Source: Marisa cornuarietis (Eukaryota > Mollusca > Gastropoda > Architaenioglossa > Ampullariidae). From it: a stretch of 64,000 nucleotides of DNA. The stretch lies in contig SMMW01000180.1 of the NCBI GenBank assembly GCA_004794655.1, positions 62,001-126,000 on the forward strand. Reading direction: 5' to 3'. Numbering within the stretch: position 1 is the stretch's first letter; every line of letters starts with the position of its first letter. Under the pieces are notes generated by a model. That model ran no database searches. It was not told the origin of the DNA and saw only the letters and a list, made by a program, of their open reading frames with translations. Positions 35,620-47,659 of the stretch are shown here, in pieces. Position numbers and translations under genes: made by a program.

Positions 35620-36260
35620 TACGAAGGTCTTGTATAGACTGTCCGGTATAGTAAAGCTGATGTTGTGGTTCCGCCAGACCCTGCCCAGGCTAGCTATTTC
35701 CACTGTAGTTATGATTCTGATGTGGATATCTATCAAGTAGCTGCCGTCTTCAGGGAGGGTGGCTCCCAATTATTTACAACTATTTACCTCGAATAGCTGC
35801 AATCCCTTCGAGTAGCTATCCACTTTTTTGTTGCCAATGACCAGGACTTAACTCCTGTCAGTCCAGGTCTCCATTCTATAAGGCGGTCCGGTGGCGCAAC
35901 GGTTAGCGCCTGTCACCAATACAGTGAAGGTTGGCTGGCCTGGGTTCAGTTCTCGTCTCGGGCACGCTGTTCTTTCTCTGCATGTGGCATCTGTTTACAG
36001 GGCTGGCTGCCTTGCCGTGATATAGCCTTAGTTGCTGGCTCGGGGTAAAACACCAATCACCCCCCCCCCTCCATTCTATATGCGTTAGAGCTGTCTGTCA
36101 GTCTGTTGATGAGGTCTTGCAGTTCTCTGTGCTACCTACTCTCAGATCGATGTCGTCTGCAAAACGTGGGTTGCAGTCCGGTCTTCCAGCGATGGAGATG
36201 GAAGCGTAATAGTCCCGAATGTTGTTCTCAAAGAAGATGCTGAACATCACATTGATAGAT
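35620..36260 (-). mobile_element. RTE-like LINE fragment interrupted by a SINE
   Basis: The minus-strand peptide ASISIAGRPDCNPRFADDID matches the RT motif C region (FADDID), with its continuation on the other side of the SINE. Frames are broken. Confidence 0.75.
35881..36068 (+). mobile_element. tRNA-derived SINE with exact 12-bp target duplication
   Basis: A box GTGGCGCAACGGTTAGCG, B box GGGTTCAGTTCTC, then TCGTCTCGGGCACGC and ACAGGGCTGGCTG, ending in a C-rich tail. CTCCATTCTATA flanks both ends (35869-35880 and 36069-36080). Confidence 0.9.
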
Positions 36261-38119
36261 GGCACACTTGGCGTACTTCCCATTTAGCCTTAACAAGGTG
36301 GGGGGTGGAATTTCCCACCAATGGCCGGTGCCCAGTGAAAGCATTTCAAAAGTCCCGAGCGTCCGGCTCTGGTCAACAAAAAAGGATCCAGCCTTCATAG
36401 CCGAACTCGCCCACTTGGTTTTGTCCTGTTTTCTGGTTTGTCTGCTTGAGACTAAATCGAAAATGAAAATTAAAAGGCAGCAGCACAAGTTCTCTTTAAA
36501 TGAAGTAATTGTGAAAAAAAGCGCAAATGAGTTTTTGCCTTGAAGTAGTTTATGGTACCACATTTTACTTTCCTTGAAAAATCAGACATCTACACGATGG
36601 GTGGACAGGAGTCTTGTAGTCACAGGTCCGGACGAGCCTCAGTCTTCTTCTCCAAAGTCGACCTAGTTGCTGACACGGCGTTAAACACAAACAAACAAAC
36701 TCCAAAGTCGAGCGCATCAAGCCGCCCAGACTCGCAGATGGGGGCTAGAGATGCGACAAGCAAAGTAACAGACATCGTCAAAGACAATTGTTGACAGAAC
36801 CCAACTTCGTCTGTTTTATGACAGCCCTGCAGCAGCAACAACAACAGCAGCAGCAGATCACATGCCCTTGCCATTTTCCCTGTCAGCATCCATAACCGGT
36901 GACGTCTGCCTGGTCGCCATCTGTCTTGCCTCCTGTCCCGCGGGCATCAACAGTCGCTGGCCCGCCATCACGTGTACAACTACCGCTTTATTTATCGCCA
37001 GCCACAACTCTACAACTACTGCCTTGTTTATTGCCAAAACATGAGCCCAGCGCTAGATTTGTCATTTCTGAAAGGTAGGTGGGAGTCAGAAAAGGTAAGA
37101 GATTGGCGGACTGTGCGGGAAAATCGCCAGCTGAGTGGCTAATTAACTAATTACGCCTGAGGAGACTTCAGTTGAAAGGAGACTATACTCTTCGGAGGGT
37201 GTCCTGCGCTTGCACCAATGGCATTGCGCGTGTCCCTTGTCTATGATGGAACAATAACACGCAAGTGTAGACGAATCTTCATTTTTAAAAGATCATTTGA
37301 TTATCTCGCAACTCTCCCCTTCTCAGGGATTTTTTTTTAAGTTGCTCAAATTGTTTGATTTCATTTACAATATCGAAACATGGCAAAACAATGTCTTGTA
37401 ATCTTTCTGGACTCAATTTCGTATTTTATTTTGAGCGGAAGGTTACAATTAGTCACGTGTTCTCATCATATTGAGTTGAGACATGTATGGTTGGCTGTGT
37501 GATTTCTAATGTTGTTGGTGTGACAACACGAGTCGTCCGACTCTTTCACTCTTCCTCGTCATAAACTTTAAACCAGCTTTGCTGTCCATGACTTTGTTGA
37601 GAAATTGTAGTTGTTTGTGACTGGTTCTCTTTGTTTACTAGCACCACGTAACTTCCGGTTTAAATGGTTGAGAAAAACAGCAGCGCACCAGTTTTCAGTG
37701 CGGTTTGCTTGACTCATTTTTCTTTACGGATGTAAACCAGAAGTGCGCATGCGTAGTACAACCGATTTAAAGTGCGTGCGACCTGAGATCTGTTAATTTA
37801 ATGCCCATTACTGAGATGACTTCCTCTAAAGTGGTTAAATGGCTGTTTGCCATTCCGAGTGTTTTCATTGCGATAGTTTTTACCTGTCTGACAGCTATGT
37901 CATAAATTTCCTTGCGATCAACTTGGCTTACGGTAAGTACTTCTCGAGCTGTTACAAACAACCTAGCAGCACCCTGGAACTTTAATTCAAGGTCCCTCGC
38001 CTGTACTGTAAAAATCTAAGTCTTGATAGAAAATACAGACACATCCACACTGTCACCGCTCGGCCGTTTACCTTCTACGACTTGTTTATTTACTTCACTC
38101 CTTCACGTTCCGTAGTGCT

Positions 38120-38250
38120 GTTGTTACCCTCTGGGAAGCCGAGAGCTGAGTGGTTACGGCGTTCGAGCTCTAGTGAGTTCGATACCTGTGTGGCACAGTA
38201 TCCTCTCCTCCCCGCCTCCCCCCCCCCCGGGAAGTTGCCCAGCCGACCTA
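38120..38250 (+). mobile_element. tRNA-like SINE head
   Basis: GAGCTGAGTGGTTACGGCG (A box) and GAGTTCGATACCTG (B box), followed by a C-rich run. It is probably a third SINE. Confidence 0.55.
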
Positions 38251-38421
38251 GCTGAGGACCTGACTCTTTAGGGGAGCTAGGAAAGGTGGGCAAGCGAGAC
38301 AGAGAAGATGGGCACTCCCCACTCTCCACACTCAAAAAGCTTGCCACAAGAAAAACGTGGTCTCCAACGACCAAAAGGTTTATTTACTGTAGTAATCTTT
38401 GCGACTCTGTAATGCCACGTG

Positions 38422-38560
38422 CAGTGGCGTAGGAAGATGCTCGGCTTTGGGGGGCAAGCTCCATGCTGACAATGAATAACGTTCACATTCTTGCCTTCCC
38501 AGCATCTTTTTTTTTTGGGGGGGCGGCTGCCCCCTTGCCCCCCTGGTTCCTACGCCACTG
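38422..38560. mobile_element. 139-bp MITE with CAGTGGCGTAGGAA inverted ends
   Basis: Perfect 14-bp terminal inverted repeats enclose G- and C-rich runs. No clear target duplication is visible. The flanks (38372-38413 and 38572-38612) are two diverged copies of one 42-bp LINE-derived segment. Confidence 0.8.
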
Positions 38561-38571
38561 CCGTATCCTAC

Positions 38572-39830
38572 AAAGGTTCATTTACTGTAATACTCTTTGC
38601 AAGGCTGTAATGCTTGTACTTGGTACTGAACCTTATGGATCCTATCTAGTCTAGCCATTGCCGCTGTTGCTGTTGCGATCCTGGTGCGGATATCTAGCGT
38701 GGAGCTGCCGTCCTTGGAGAGGGTGGCTCCCAGGTATTTGAAGCTGCTTACCTCTTCGAGCTGTACCCCGTTCATAAAGATCTCTGCTTGGCCGTTGCCA
38801 TTGATTATCACTTTGCTCTTTTCAATGCTGGTCTTCATTTCATATGCATTTGAACTGTCAGTCTTTTGGTGAGGTCTTGCAGCTCTTTGTTAGTTCCTGC
38901 TAACTGATTAACATCGTCTGTAAAGTGTAGGTTGCAGATCGGTCTTCCACCAATGGAAATGAAAGTATGATGGTCATGGAGAGCCTCGATTATAATATTC
39001 TCCAAGAAAATATTAAACAGCACCGGTGATAAGGGCATTCCTTGACGTACGCCTACTGTGGCGCGAAAGTAAGCTCCTAGTTGGTTATTCAGCAGTACTG
39101 TACTCGTTGAACTATTGTATAGTGCTTCGATGACATTAGCAAGGCCTTCTTTGATGTTGAATTTTCGCATCACATTCCATAGCCCTTCGTGCCAGACTCT
39201 GTCAAATGCCTTTTTGAAGTCAACGAAGTTGTGGTAGAGGTTCCACGGATGCTTAAGATTGTTTTCTATAAGGATTCGACAGTTGAAGATCTTCTCAACT
39301 GGGCTTCTTTGTGGTCTGAATCCAACCTGTTCTTGTGCTAGCAGCTCTTCTGCGGTGGCTAGGATGCGGTTCTGTATGACCTTTAGCATCACTTTGCTTG
39401 GGTGGCTGATAAAGCTTATGGTTTTGTAGTTCTGGCACTGTTTGCTGTTTCCTTTTTTGGGGAGGGGTATGATTAGCGACTGTATCCTTTCTTTGGGCCA
39501 TTCCTTGCGTTCACATATTCTTTGGCACAAGACAGTCAGGATCCTTGTAGTTTCTTCTCCACCTTGTTTTAGCAGCTCAGCTGGTACATTATCAACCACT
39601 GGCGACTTTCCTCCCTTCAGACCTCTTCCAACAGGTCTGGTAGCTCTACGGGCTTGCTGTCCCTAGCCTGGTTGTTTTGGAGGATGTTGGCGTCGATCTT
39701 TAGCTGGAAGTTGTACAGGTCTTTACAGTACTCAGTCCATCGGTTGAATACCGCATTGCTTGCTGTAAGAAGGTGGTTATTGCTGTCTTCGATGACTTAG
39801 GTCTTGTGCTGATCTGCCTTAGTGAGGGAT
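38572..39830 (-). mobile_element. RTE-like LINE reverse-transcriptase relic, largest copy
   Basis: The minus strand encodes, with frame breaks, connector NRWTEYCKDLYNFQ (39740s), VDNVPAELLKQGGEE, LPKKGNSKQCQNYKTIS, palm motif A FVDFKKAFDRVWHEGL, VGVRQGMPLSPVLFN, motif C FTDDVNQLAG, and then in another frame EKSKVIINGN and SSFKYLGATLSKDGS. The usual FADD is changed to FTDD, and a frameshift lies just after motif C near 38835. The endonuclease part and 3' end are missing. It is inactive. Confidence 0.88.
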
Positions 39831-39999
39831 CACGTGACTGAAGTCATCTGTCCATTGCGCATGACGCCATCTGTCCTCCCAGCAGTGAACGTGTATTTTT
39901 TTCAGGGAAAGGTTGTGCTCTGCCTTCAACAAGCCCCACCCTTGACACGATGGGCCACTCATTACGATTCACTGCTCTGATGGCTTGTAGACTATGTAG

Positions 40000-42170
40000 C
40001 TTTATCTTCACCTCTTCAATTATATTTCTATATAATTCTCAGTAAGAAATGCCCATCCTATTTTCGAATTTTTCAAAAAATATCGCCATGAATACAATTT
40101 CTGAGTTTTTGAATGTCAAGGGCCAGTTGTTTAAAAAAAACAAGTGATTAAAAAAGCACATTGAAGTGGAAAACAAACATAAAATTTGTGCGCACTGAAA
40201 TTGTTTTGCGGATTCCAAGATACCTTGCTAGTCTGCAGTACGGGCATGTTCTATCGTAGGTATGTAGACTTCAGACATTGCTAAAAATACTTTCAGCGCT
40301 CTAGAATCGTCTTCCTCTAACGACATAGCGTTCACACATTCCTTTCTGTGATGCACGATGTCAGTGCTAAGAACCCCCCTCTGGGCGAGATGTCTAAGTA
40401 CCGTCCTTGACCCGAATCATGTATTTGGCCTCATTTGACCTGCAGAAAGGCAAGAATGAAGGGAGTTTCTAGGTGACCGAGTTTTCACCGTAACCGACAG
40501 AGGAGAAAACTATAGATGCAGGTGAGCTTGCTGACCAAAACCAAACTGGCACCAAAACATCGTGATATTCGTGAATTATTACGACCAGATTTATTTAACC
40601 GACCAATCACGTGACTATCCCCATGGATGGAGAAGCCATTGTAAGCAAACCATCACAGTGATCAATGGAATTTTGCAGTCGGTAGCTGCGTTTAGTAAAG
40701 TGGTGGTGGGGGGTGGGGGGATAAGACAAGAAAGAATGGCAGGGTTTGTTTGTTTTTTTTTGTTTTTCAAAGTACAATAGAAGAGCAGACGACATAAAAA
40801 AAACCACGTGAAGATTCACGAGAGACTGGCTGTTGCCATTATTACGGGATGTATACGTCATCAACGTTGTAGCCTAAGAGGCTGTTAGCGAAAATCAAAT
40901 TACAGGCCAGGTTCTACACCTAGTGTAGAGCACAGACTTCTATGATCTCTGTAGTCTGTAGTGTAGAGACTATGCTGGGCCTGACAGAAGAGCTGCCCCC
41001 ATCCGGTGAAGAGCCCAGCCAATATAACAGTCAGTAGTCGTGTTTGCAAATTGTCTTCGTGATGCCGATTCTTCGAATTGCTGATTTATTTTTTAATACT
41101 GTTAAAAATGTTAACAACCCTTCTGCTATTGCCAGATGATATAGTTTTATCTGGAAATAGTTTTATGAAACTTCAGCCTCCAGCGAGTTTTTGTAACGTC
41201 TTTGGAGATTGGGGCGATATTAGCACGTGCAAGATGTGTCAATGATTTCCATTGGGTGCATTATATTGCAAGATGTTTCTAAGCTTTTGTTCGGGATTTG
41301 CAAGATGTGTCCAGGTTCAAATTGGGAAGAGGGTCCACGAGGTTTCACTAAAGGGCTTCTGGAAAACAGAAGTTTTGCCGCCGTGTTGTGTCCCAGTCTA
41401 CAAGCCTTGGGTTACATTTGAACAGTAGTATCCACCGAAATACCCCTCCACGGACTGGCCGAGCACACGAACACAAAAGTTGTCAAGTAAGACAAAAGTG
41501 TATTCCTTCTCTAAATCACGTTTATTTTAAGGAAACGGAGCTGAATTGTGGGAAATTGTAGGTATCCACTGATCAAGAGTGTCTGCCTTCCTTTTTGTCC
41601 CCAAACTGGAAATGATCTTTAGGCTAGAAATGACCACCTGACGGCAAGGTACGCTGCTGTGTCAGTCAGTGATAGCAGGAGTTAGGATGGCGTGGCAGTG
41701 TCGTGTAGCAGCAAGTAACCCCCCTTTTTTCTGAGACCGAACTACGCGACATGTCAAGACACAAGGGAAAGTGCGGGGCATTGGATGAGCGGAAGAAATA
41801 GAAGACGTGACTGGTTATTTCCCTTGGCTGTGGCGCAGGTGACGGCGATGTTCGGTCAGGACGTCGGGCGGACAATTGCGGTTGTGGCTGTTGGAGAGGC
41901 AGGAATAGCGGGTAAACAGGCTCTCGGGTCAGTGTAAGGACCCTACAAGCTGCCCTTGCTACCAGTACTCCTTCCCCTTTGTCTGGCGAGCGTGGTGGTG
42001 GTGTGTGAGCACCATGCAGTGTCTTGGGTGACGTCTGGGGAGTGGTGCACCATTGTCATACATCGCTTGTCATTGGCACCATCGCCACTCATACTCCTGG
42101 GTAATGAGAACCTGGCTTCCTCTCGTGGTCCAAGAATACTCCCAGCCAGGAAGTGACTATGTATTCTGAG
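40000..42170. other. Unassigned intergenic sequence
   Basis: No exon, RNA or named repeat recognised. The frames present lack family resemblance. Confidence 0.35.
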
Positions 42171-42175
42171 TATAA

Positions 42176-42251
42176 CACACACACACACACACACACACGT
42201 CCGCACGCACACACACACACACACGTCCGCACGCACACACACACACACACA
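42176..42251 (+). repeat. Interrupted (CA)n microsatellite
   Basis: Three CA blocks separated by CGTCCGCACG. Confidence 0.95.
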
Positions 42252-43024
42252 TTCATTTTAAATGCTCACAAATGAGACCTCCAAACACATTTCTTTCAGG
42301 CACGGTATATCAGTATTTTAATCATCGTTGTCAGCAGCAAAACACTAGCACTACAATTACTGCAAGGGAGGCAATGCCTGTAAGAGCAACTATAAAGGCC
42401 CAGCACTCGGTAAGTGCGTTTTCCTTATGTGTGACCTGCTTCGGGTCAAACACACAAAGTTACTTTCTGTGTACACTTCCACCCTTTTCTTTAAGTAAAT
42501 GTTTTATACAGTTATTACACATTTGTGGCAAATGTTTCCAGAAATAAAAGGGTGCACTTTCTGCTTGTGACCAAGAGCAGACAAATGTGGTCAGCATGCA
42601 CCCGCATTCCACCACAGCTTCTCTCTCTCTCTCTGGCCGACTAACATTCTCCGCCCGAGACTGCGATGCGGGGGGTGTTTCACGGTGCTATCCATTGAAT
42701 CGTCACAGCTCTCGGAAAAAAAATATTTTGTTTTTTTTCCGAAAGACGAGGAGCATTTCTGCCCAGACCCAAACACGTCCTAGTTAACTGTCAAGTATGT
42801 CAGTTACAGCAGAGAACTCGGCAAACATGACACCATCCTGGTGGCTCATGACGCAGGGCATTGTGGGCGCAAGCAAAGATGCGAAGTCTCCCATTGGGCT
42901 CCCCCTTCCTCATCTATTCTCCCGAGGAGTTAACCAGTCCCGGAGAAAAAAAAACGTCCTGAAAAGAAGTCAAGTTGGCTCAAGCACGCCTCCAGCATAT
43001 ACAAATCGGACAGTATCCTGGCCA

Positions 43025-43260
43025 AGTTGTTTTGAAATATATATGCCTACAACTGGTTGTTTTGAAACTGAAATATATACGCCTACAATTGGTTGTTTTG
43101 AAACGCGTACAATTGATTGTTTTGAAATATATATACGCCTACAATTGGTTGTTTTGAAATATGTATGCCTACAACTGGTTGTTTTAAAATATATATATAT
43201 ATACGCCTACAATTGGTTTTGAAATATATATATGCCTACAATTGGTTTTGAAACAAAACA
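43025..43260 (+). repeat. About 30-bp minisatellite, eight copies
   Basis: GCCTACAATTGGTTGTTTTG plus an AAATATATA spacer of variable length. Confidence 0.92.
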
Positions 43261-44399
43261 GTAGACATCTGCTACGTCCACGTGGAGAACAAAACCCAGA
43301 AAAGTCACGAAGCCGCAGTATCTTTAGGTTTACATGTTGACTGCATTTGTAAGGTCTCAATGTATTCATAACACTACATTTTCACAGATGTTATGCTCTG
43401 TGTGGAAAAACATTGTCAATGATTAGAGTTACTTGCAAAACAAGCGGCTAGCGGTGTTTGACAACAGAGAAGTGGCTCTGCTAGGAGCGGCCACCACCTG
43501 GCTTCCAGCAGATTATTCACTTGTGCGGTCTCTTTGATGTTGCGTCTCCTTTACAGGTGTCCGTTTTCATGAAAGTCAACATCTTGAGCTCCACGTGTAG
43601 CCCAGCAGAATGATACACCGCCACCGCTGGCAGAGCTGAAGAACTTTTAAGAAATATGATTCACCCCTCTGAAAGAAGCATTGCCTCCCTTCCTCGGGTA
43701 CTAAAGCACTTGTTTGTAACAAACATCACTATGTTGGTATGCGTTCCTTACATACCTTGTAATTTTCCCGCCCTTCCTAGCAGGCATTAAGCTCGGGTAT
43801 TTTAGGAGCGAGTCTCCAGTAATGGGTGTGAGTAGTCGGCGGTGTGATTTCTTGTGATCTTTGTTTCCAAACATCACGTGTGTGCGCGTGCAGCAGCTGC
43901 TGGTATGGGCGGTAGTGCGTGTCGTGCCCGTGCACGTGGGCCGTTTGACTTCATAGGGAGAGGCCTTCCAGCCAGGTCCATGTCCCAGTTGATGTTATTA
44001 TGAAGAACCCTGACACATATATATATATATACCGGCATGTAAAATTATTTTGCGCAACTTGATCAAACGTTTGGTCATATTTGTGTAGTTAAGGACCTGT
44101 AAGGGGTTTCACAGCATACAACTTTGACCAACAAAAAAAATATGGTGTGGTTTTTACTAGGGTGTGGCCACGAGGGGCAAAGGACTACAAATTTTCGGGG
44201 AAGTGCGTGCGACTGCGGTGTAATAAAGTTAATTAATTGCAATACATAACATTTTACCCCACCATCAAAGGCTAGCTCAAAGCGATTTCTAAAAAAAATA
44301 AACAAATAATAATATAAATAATAATAATAAAAGATTACATTGTGTTCATGGTTAGTGTAGCTACTCGAGAGGGTGAATGCGCTGTGGTTGCTTTGTGAA

Positions 44400-45234
44400 A
44401 CTTTGGTTGACGCAAACTGTGTCCGGGGCATCGCCGGCAAAAATGATATTGGTCGCTTTAATGTGGTGATAATAAACTGAAGTTCACTGTTACTGTCTGC
44501 TATCACATCAATACTATCTGCAAAATTAAGGCTTGATGTGAGCATCCCAGAAATGAACAACTAAATAATAATAATAATGAAGGTTTTTATAGCGCATATT
44601 CACACTCATAGAACACGAGGGATGGAAGAATAAACAACAGTACTGACGACAAACAGAAAACAAAGATAGAAAACACAAAAAGACACCAAGTAACAGGAAT
44701 AGAGAATATAGTGATTCTGCAGAGAAAGACTGGTAGACAAGTAGCAAGAGCAGATGGGCGGGGTTAAGAAGGACTAGCATTGTGTGGACTGTGTTAGGAG
44801 AAATGCTCAAGGAAGAGGTGCGTTTTCAGTGCAGATTTGAAGGATTCAGTTGTAGGAAGGTGGTGGATATGGAAAGGAAGAGAGTTCCATTGTTTTGCTG
44901 CACAGTAGCCAAAAGTCCTGTGACCATATGTTATTGTTCTGGTGACAGGAACAGTGAGGATACGGTCGTCAGACGAAGGTGTAGGTGTAGTTATCACAAA
45001 AATTGCCGCATGATGTTCTCCAAAATTATGTCAAGCAGTAGAGGGGATAGAGGGCACCCTTGACAAACTTTGTCTGAAATAAATCTCCTAATTGTTTATT
45101 GAGAACTCTGTGCTCACTCTGTTCTTGTATAACCTTTTGATGACCTATAGAGCCTCTTTGATATTAAATTTTCAAATAGCATGCCACAACCCTTAATGCC
45201 AGACTCTGTCAAATACCTCCCGACAGTGGAGATA
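44400..45234 (-). mobile_element. RTE-like LINE relic split by a CR1/L2-like insertion
   Basis: The RT segment LSPLLLDIILENIMRQF (45060-45000) and motif C LTSSLNFADSIDVIADSNSE (44550-44470) are consecutive in the protein but are separated here by about 430 bp of another LINE. Confidence 0.7.
44562..44999 (-). mobile_element. 3' part of a CR1/L2-like LINE with (ATT)n tail
   Basis: The minus strand reads RTFGYCAAKQWNSLPFHIHH, then FKSALKTHLFLEHFS, the typical C-terminus of these LINE polymerases. It ends ATGAGTGTGAATATGCGC and an ATT microsatellite, matching 4285-4360. Confidence 0.82.
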
Positions 45235-46003
45235 CAGTCGGACCTCGCTAAGTCGAACTTCCCTAAGTCGAAAACCTCCCTATCTCGAATTAATTGTTAG
45301 TTCCTGGCCAAATTCCCTTAAGAGCAATGTATTTTAGATCTCTTTAACTCGAAGATTTTTTGGCTTTCAACCTCCGTAAGTCGAATTTTGAGTCATCACC
45401 AACCAGATGCAACTATGTCTCAAACTGTTCCAAACTATGTTCCAAACTGTCTCAAGAGACACTTTTATCCCATTTTCCTTTCATATTTGTGTAAAAGGTT
45501 CGTTGCCTGCTCTGTTACACAGTGGACAACTGACTCACACCAGTCCCCCCTTTGAAGTTGACCGACTCAGGGGAACTGGCCGACACTAGACTTTTTCCCA
45601 CGGTTACTTCAAGTCGGCGGGCCGCGCATCACTGGTCAAGATTTATGGCCACAAGACTTGACCATCCTTTCAGGCGGTGGCGGTGGTGTAACTTGACCGT
45701 TGGTGGTTCGCAACGTAAGTGTTGTTTTCTACACTTTGTCAGTCTCTTATCGGGAGGAGCAATGAATAGAGTTCGTGTCGGTGTGGTTTTTCCCGTGCGG
45801 TACATGCCGCGGAAATGGCAGTACATGTATCCGTATAAAACGATAATACTGTATAATTAACGGTTATAATACAGTAATTAAGCCGGAAAAACATTGTCCT
45901 TGATCAACCTCCCCCTATTACGCCATTTTCCCTAACTCGAAAACTCCCTAAGTCGAATTTTTTTTTCGGGTCCCTTTGAGTTCGACTTAGCGAGGTCCGA
46001 CTG
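45235..46003. mobile_element. Pogo-like nonautonomous DNA transposon, 769 bp, with TA duplication
   Basis: Perfect 25-bp terminal inverted repeats begin CAGTCGGACCTCGCTAAGTC. TA flanks both ends (45233-45234 and 46004-46005). CTAAGTCGAA motifs recur subterminally. No transposase frame is present. Confidence 0.92.
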
Positions 46004-46734
46004 TATATGGTTACTCTAGATAGTAATAAAACCATACATATGAATAAATCTGGAATACAGATCGGTACTTTCGAAGTCTCTGAGAACGAGCAGTGCTAAT
46101 TAAAGCACCATGGTCTCCAGCTACACAGCGAGGACATGAACCTCGATTGTATACCCCTCTCTCTCTCTCTCTCTGCGCTTCCATCACTCCTCCGCTTTTT
46201 GGCTAAGATGAAAGTCACAACCACTAATCTAAGTCATACTAACAGTTTCAGACCACCAAGACCGTAGATGCCAAAGGATTACAAAGGGAAGTAGTTTTCA
46301 CAGACTCTACAGACTTGTTGACCACTACCACATGTGACGACTTTGACAGTTTAAGAAGTCCTCCTGGATTAATACCGTCTGCTTCGTGCCCTGTTCATCC
46401 TCGCGGTCCTGAATTTTTCACCAGCGTGCAACCAAGTCTGCCGTCCAAGCTGCCATACCTGTCATACTGCGCCTTCTACCTGTCACTGGGCCCTTCTTCC
46501 TGGCCTTGTCAAATGTTTATTAGCCTCATTCAGGTGTTTTTGTGGTTGTTATTTTTGTTTTTTTTTTAGCCCGACCACACAGTCACAGTTGTTTTTTTTT
46601 TCCCGTAGTTGTTCACCAACAATCACTTCCTTCAGCCACGACGCCATCAACCAACGACTAACCATGAACTTACTTCCGGTCGCGTGGTCCACAGACCGAG
46701 ACTGCTCTTCCAACTGAACGGATTTTTTTTGTTT

Positions 46735-46770
46735 TCTCTCTCTCTCACTCACACACACACACACACACAC
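46735..46770 (+). repeat. (TC)n-(CA)n microsatellite
   Basis: Short compound run. Confidence 0.9.
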
Positions 46771-47659
46771 TGCAAGGGTGGGGTTTGCGATCATACACAC
46801 CAAAGTTAAAAGCCTGCTCTCAAAGCCAACTGGTACAATGCCATACATAACACAGCGAAGACTGAACCGGTGACACAAAGGTGTGGGAGAGGGAGGGTAT
46901 TAGTTAAAACTCTTCGCTGCAGCAAATCCCAAGGAAGATTAGCCGTTGGAAGGGATAAACCGATAAAGCCTGAAAAGAACTAGGTAGATGTCTTTTAATG
47001 AGCTAATCTCGGAGGCTTTTTCTTGGCTGATTGCCACTTTTCACAGCGCCCGAAACAAGGTAAGCCCCTAAGGGGCCTCTAAGCCGTGGTGTTGTGTCAT
47101 CACACTACTCCTAGGACATCAACACGTCCTCCCCCCGGCGGTAGGCAACTCGAGCCCATCAAGAGACAGTAATCTGTTTGGAGTAATTGCCCAGGTAATG
47201 GGTGCATGCCTTCTCTTTACTGCCCAGCGTTTCCTGTAGCTGTGTGCTAGGGACATTCTGTCATGTCCTTTGTGTTCTTCCTACTCACCTGAATGCGTCG
47301 CTCGTAAAAAAGATATTAATTCAACTCTCTTGGGACTGTAAGAAGTCTTAAAATTCAGAATAAGATTATGTCCAGCAGTTTTTTTTTGTTTTTGTTTTTT
47401 TACAAAAGCTGCTCTGCTTCACAACTTAAGACAAAACATAGCAGTAAAAGTTTCACCATTCTGCGCCAGAGATTCTACAGAAGCAAATTCCACTCTGTAA
47501 CCTTTCCAGAAACTTGCCCGTGCGTCAGCCCTAACAGTTTCTATGTTGCAATCTCTTTGCTTCAAACAGTTTCAACAAGTAGCATATGGCAAAAGCACCA
47601 GTCACTGATAAAACTAAATACCTACAAAGGTAATCTATATATATATATGTAATATCCTC

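Noticed and set aside
35882..35960. Possible functional tRNA gene
   Set aside because: A and B boxes are present but the acceptor stem does not close, and the unit is bounded by a 12-bp target duplication. It is a SINE head.
36620..36889. Minus-strand frame with apparent leucine-rich signal peptide
   Set aside because: The leucine run comes from a CAG/CAA repeat, the start is not in a good context, and the downstream sequence has no cysteine or domain pattern.
41956..42248. Overlapping open frames near 42.1 kb
   Set aside because: They are driven by the interrupted CA repeat, with no splice-consistent exon or homology.
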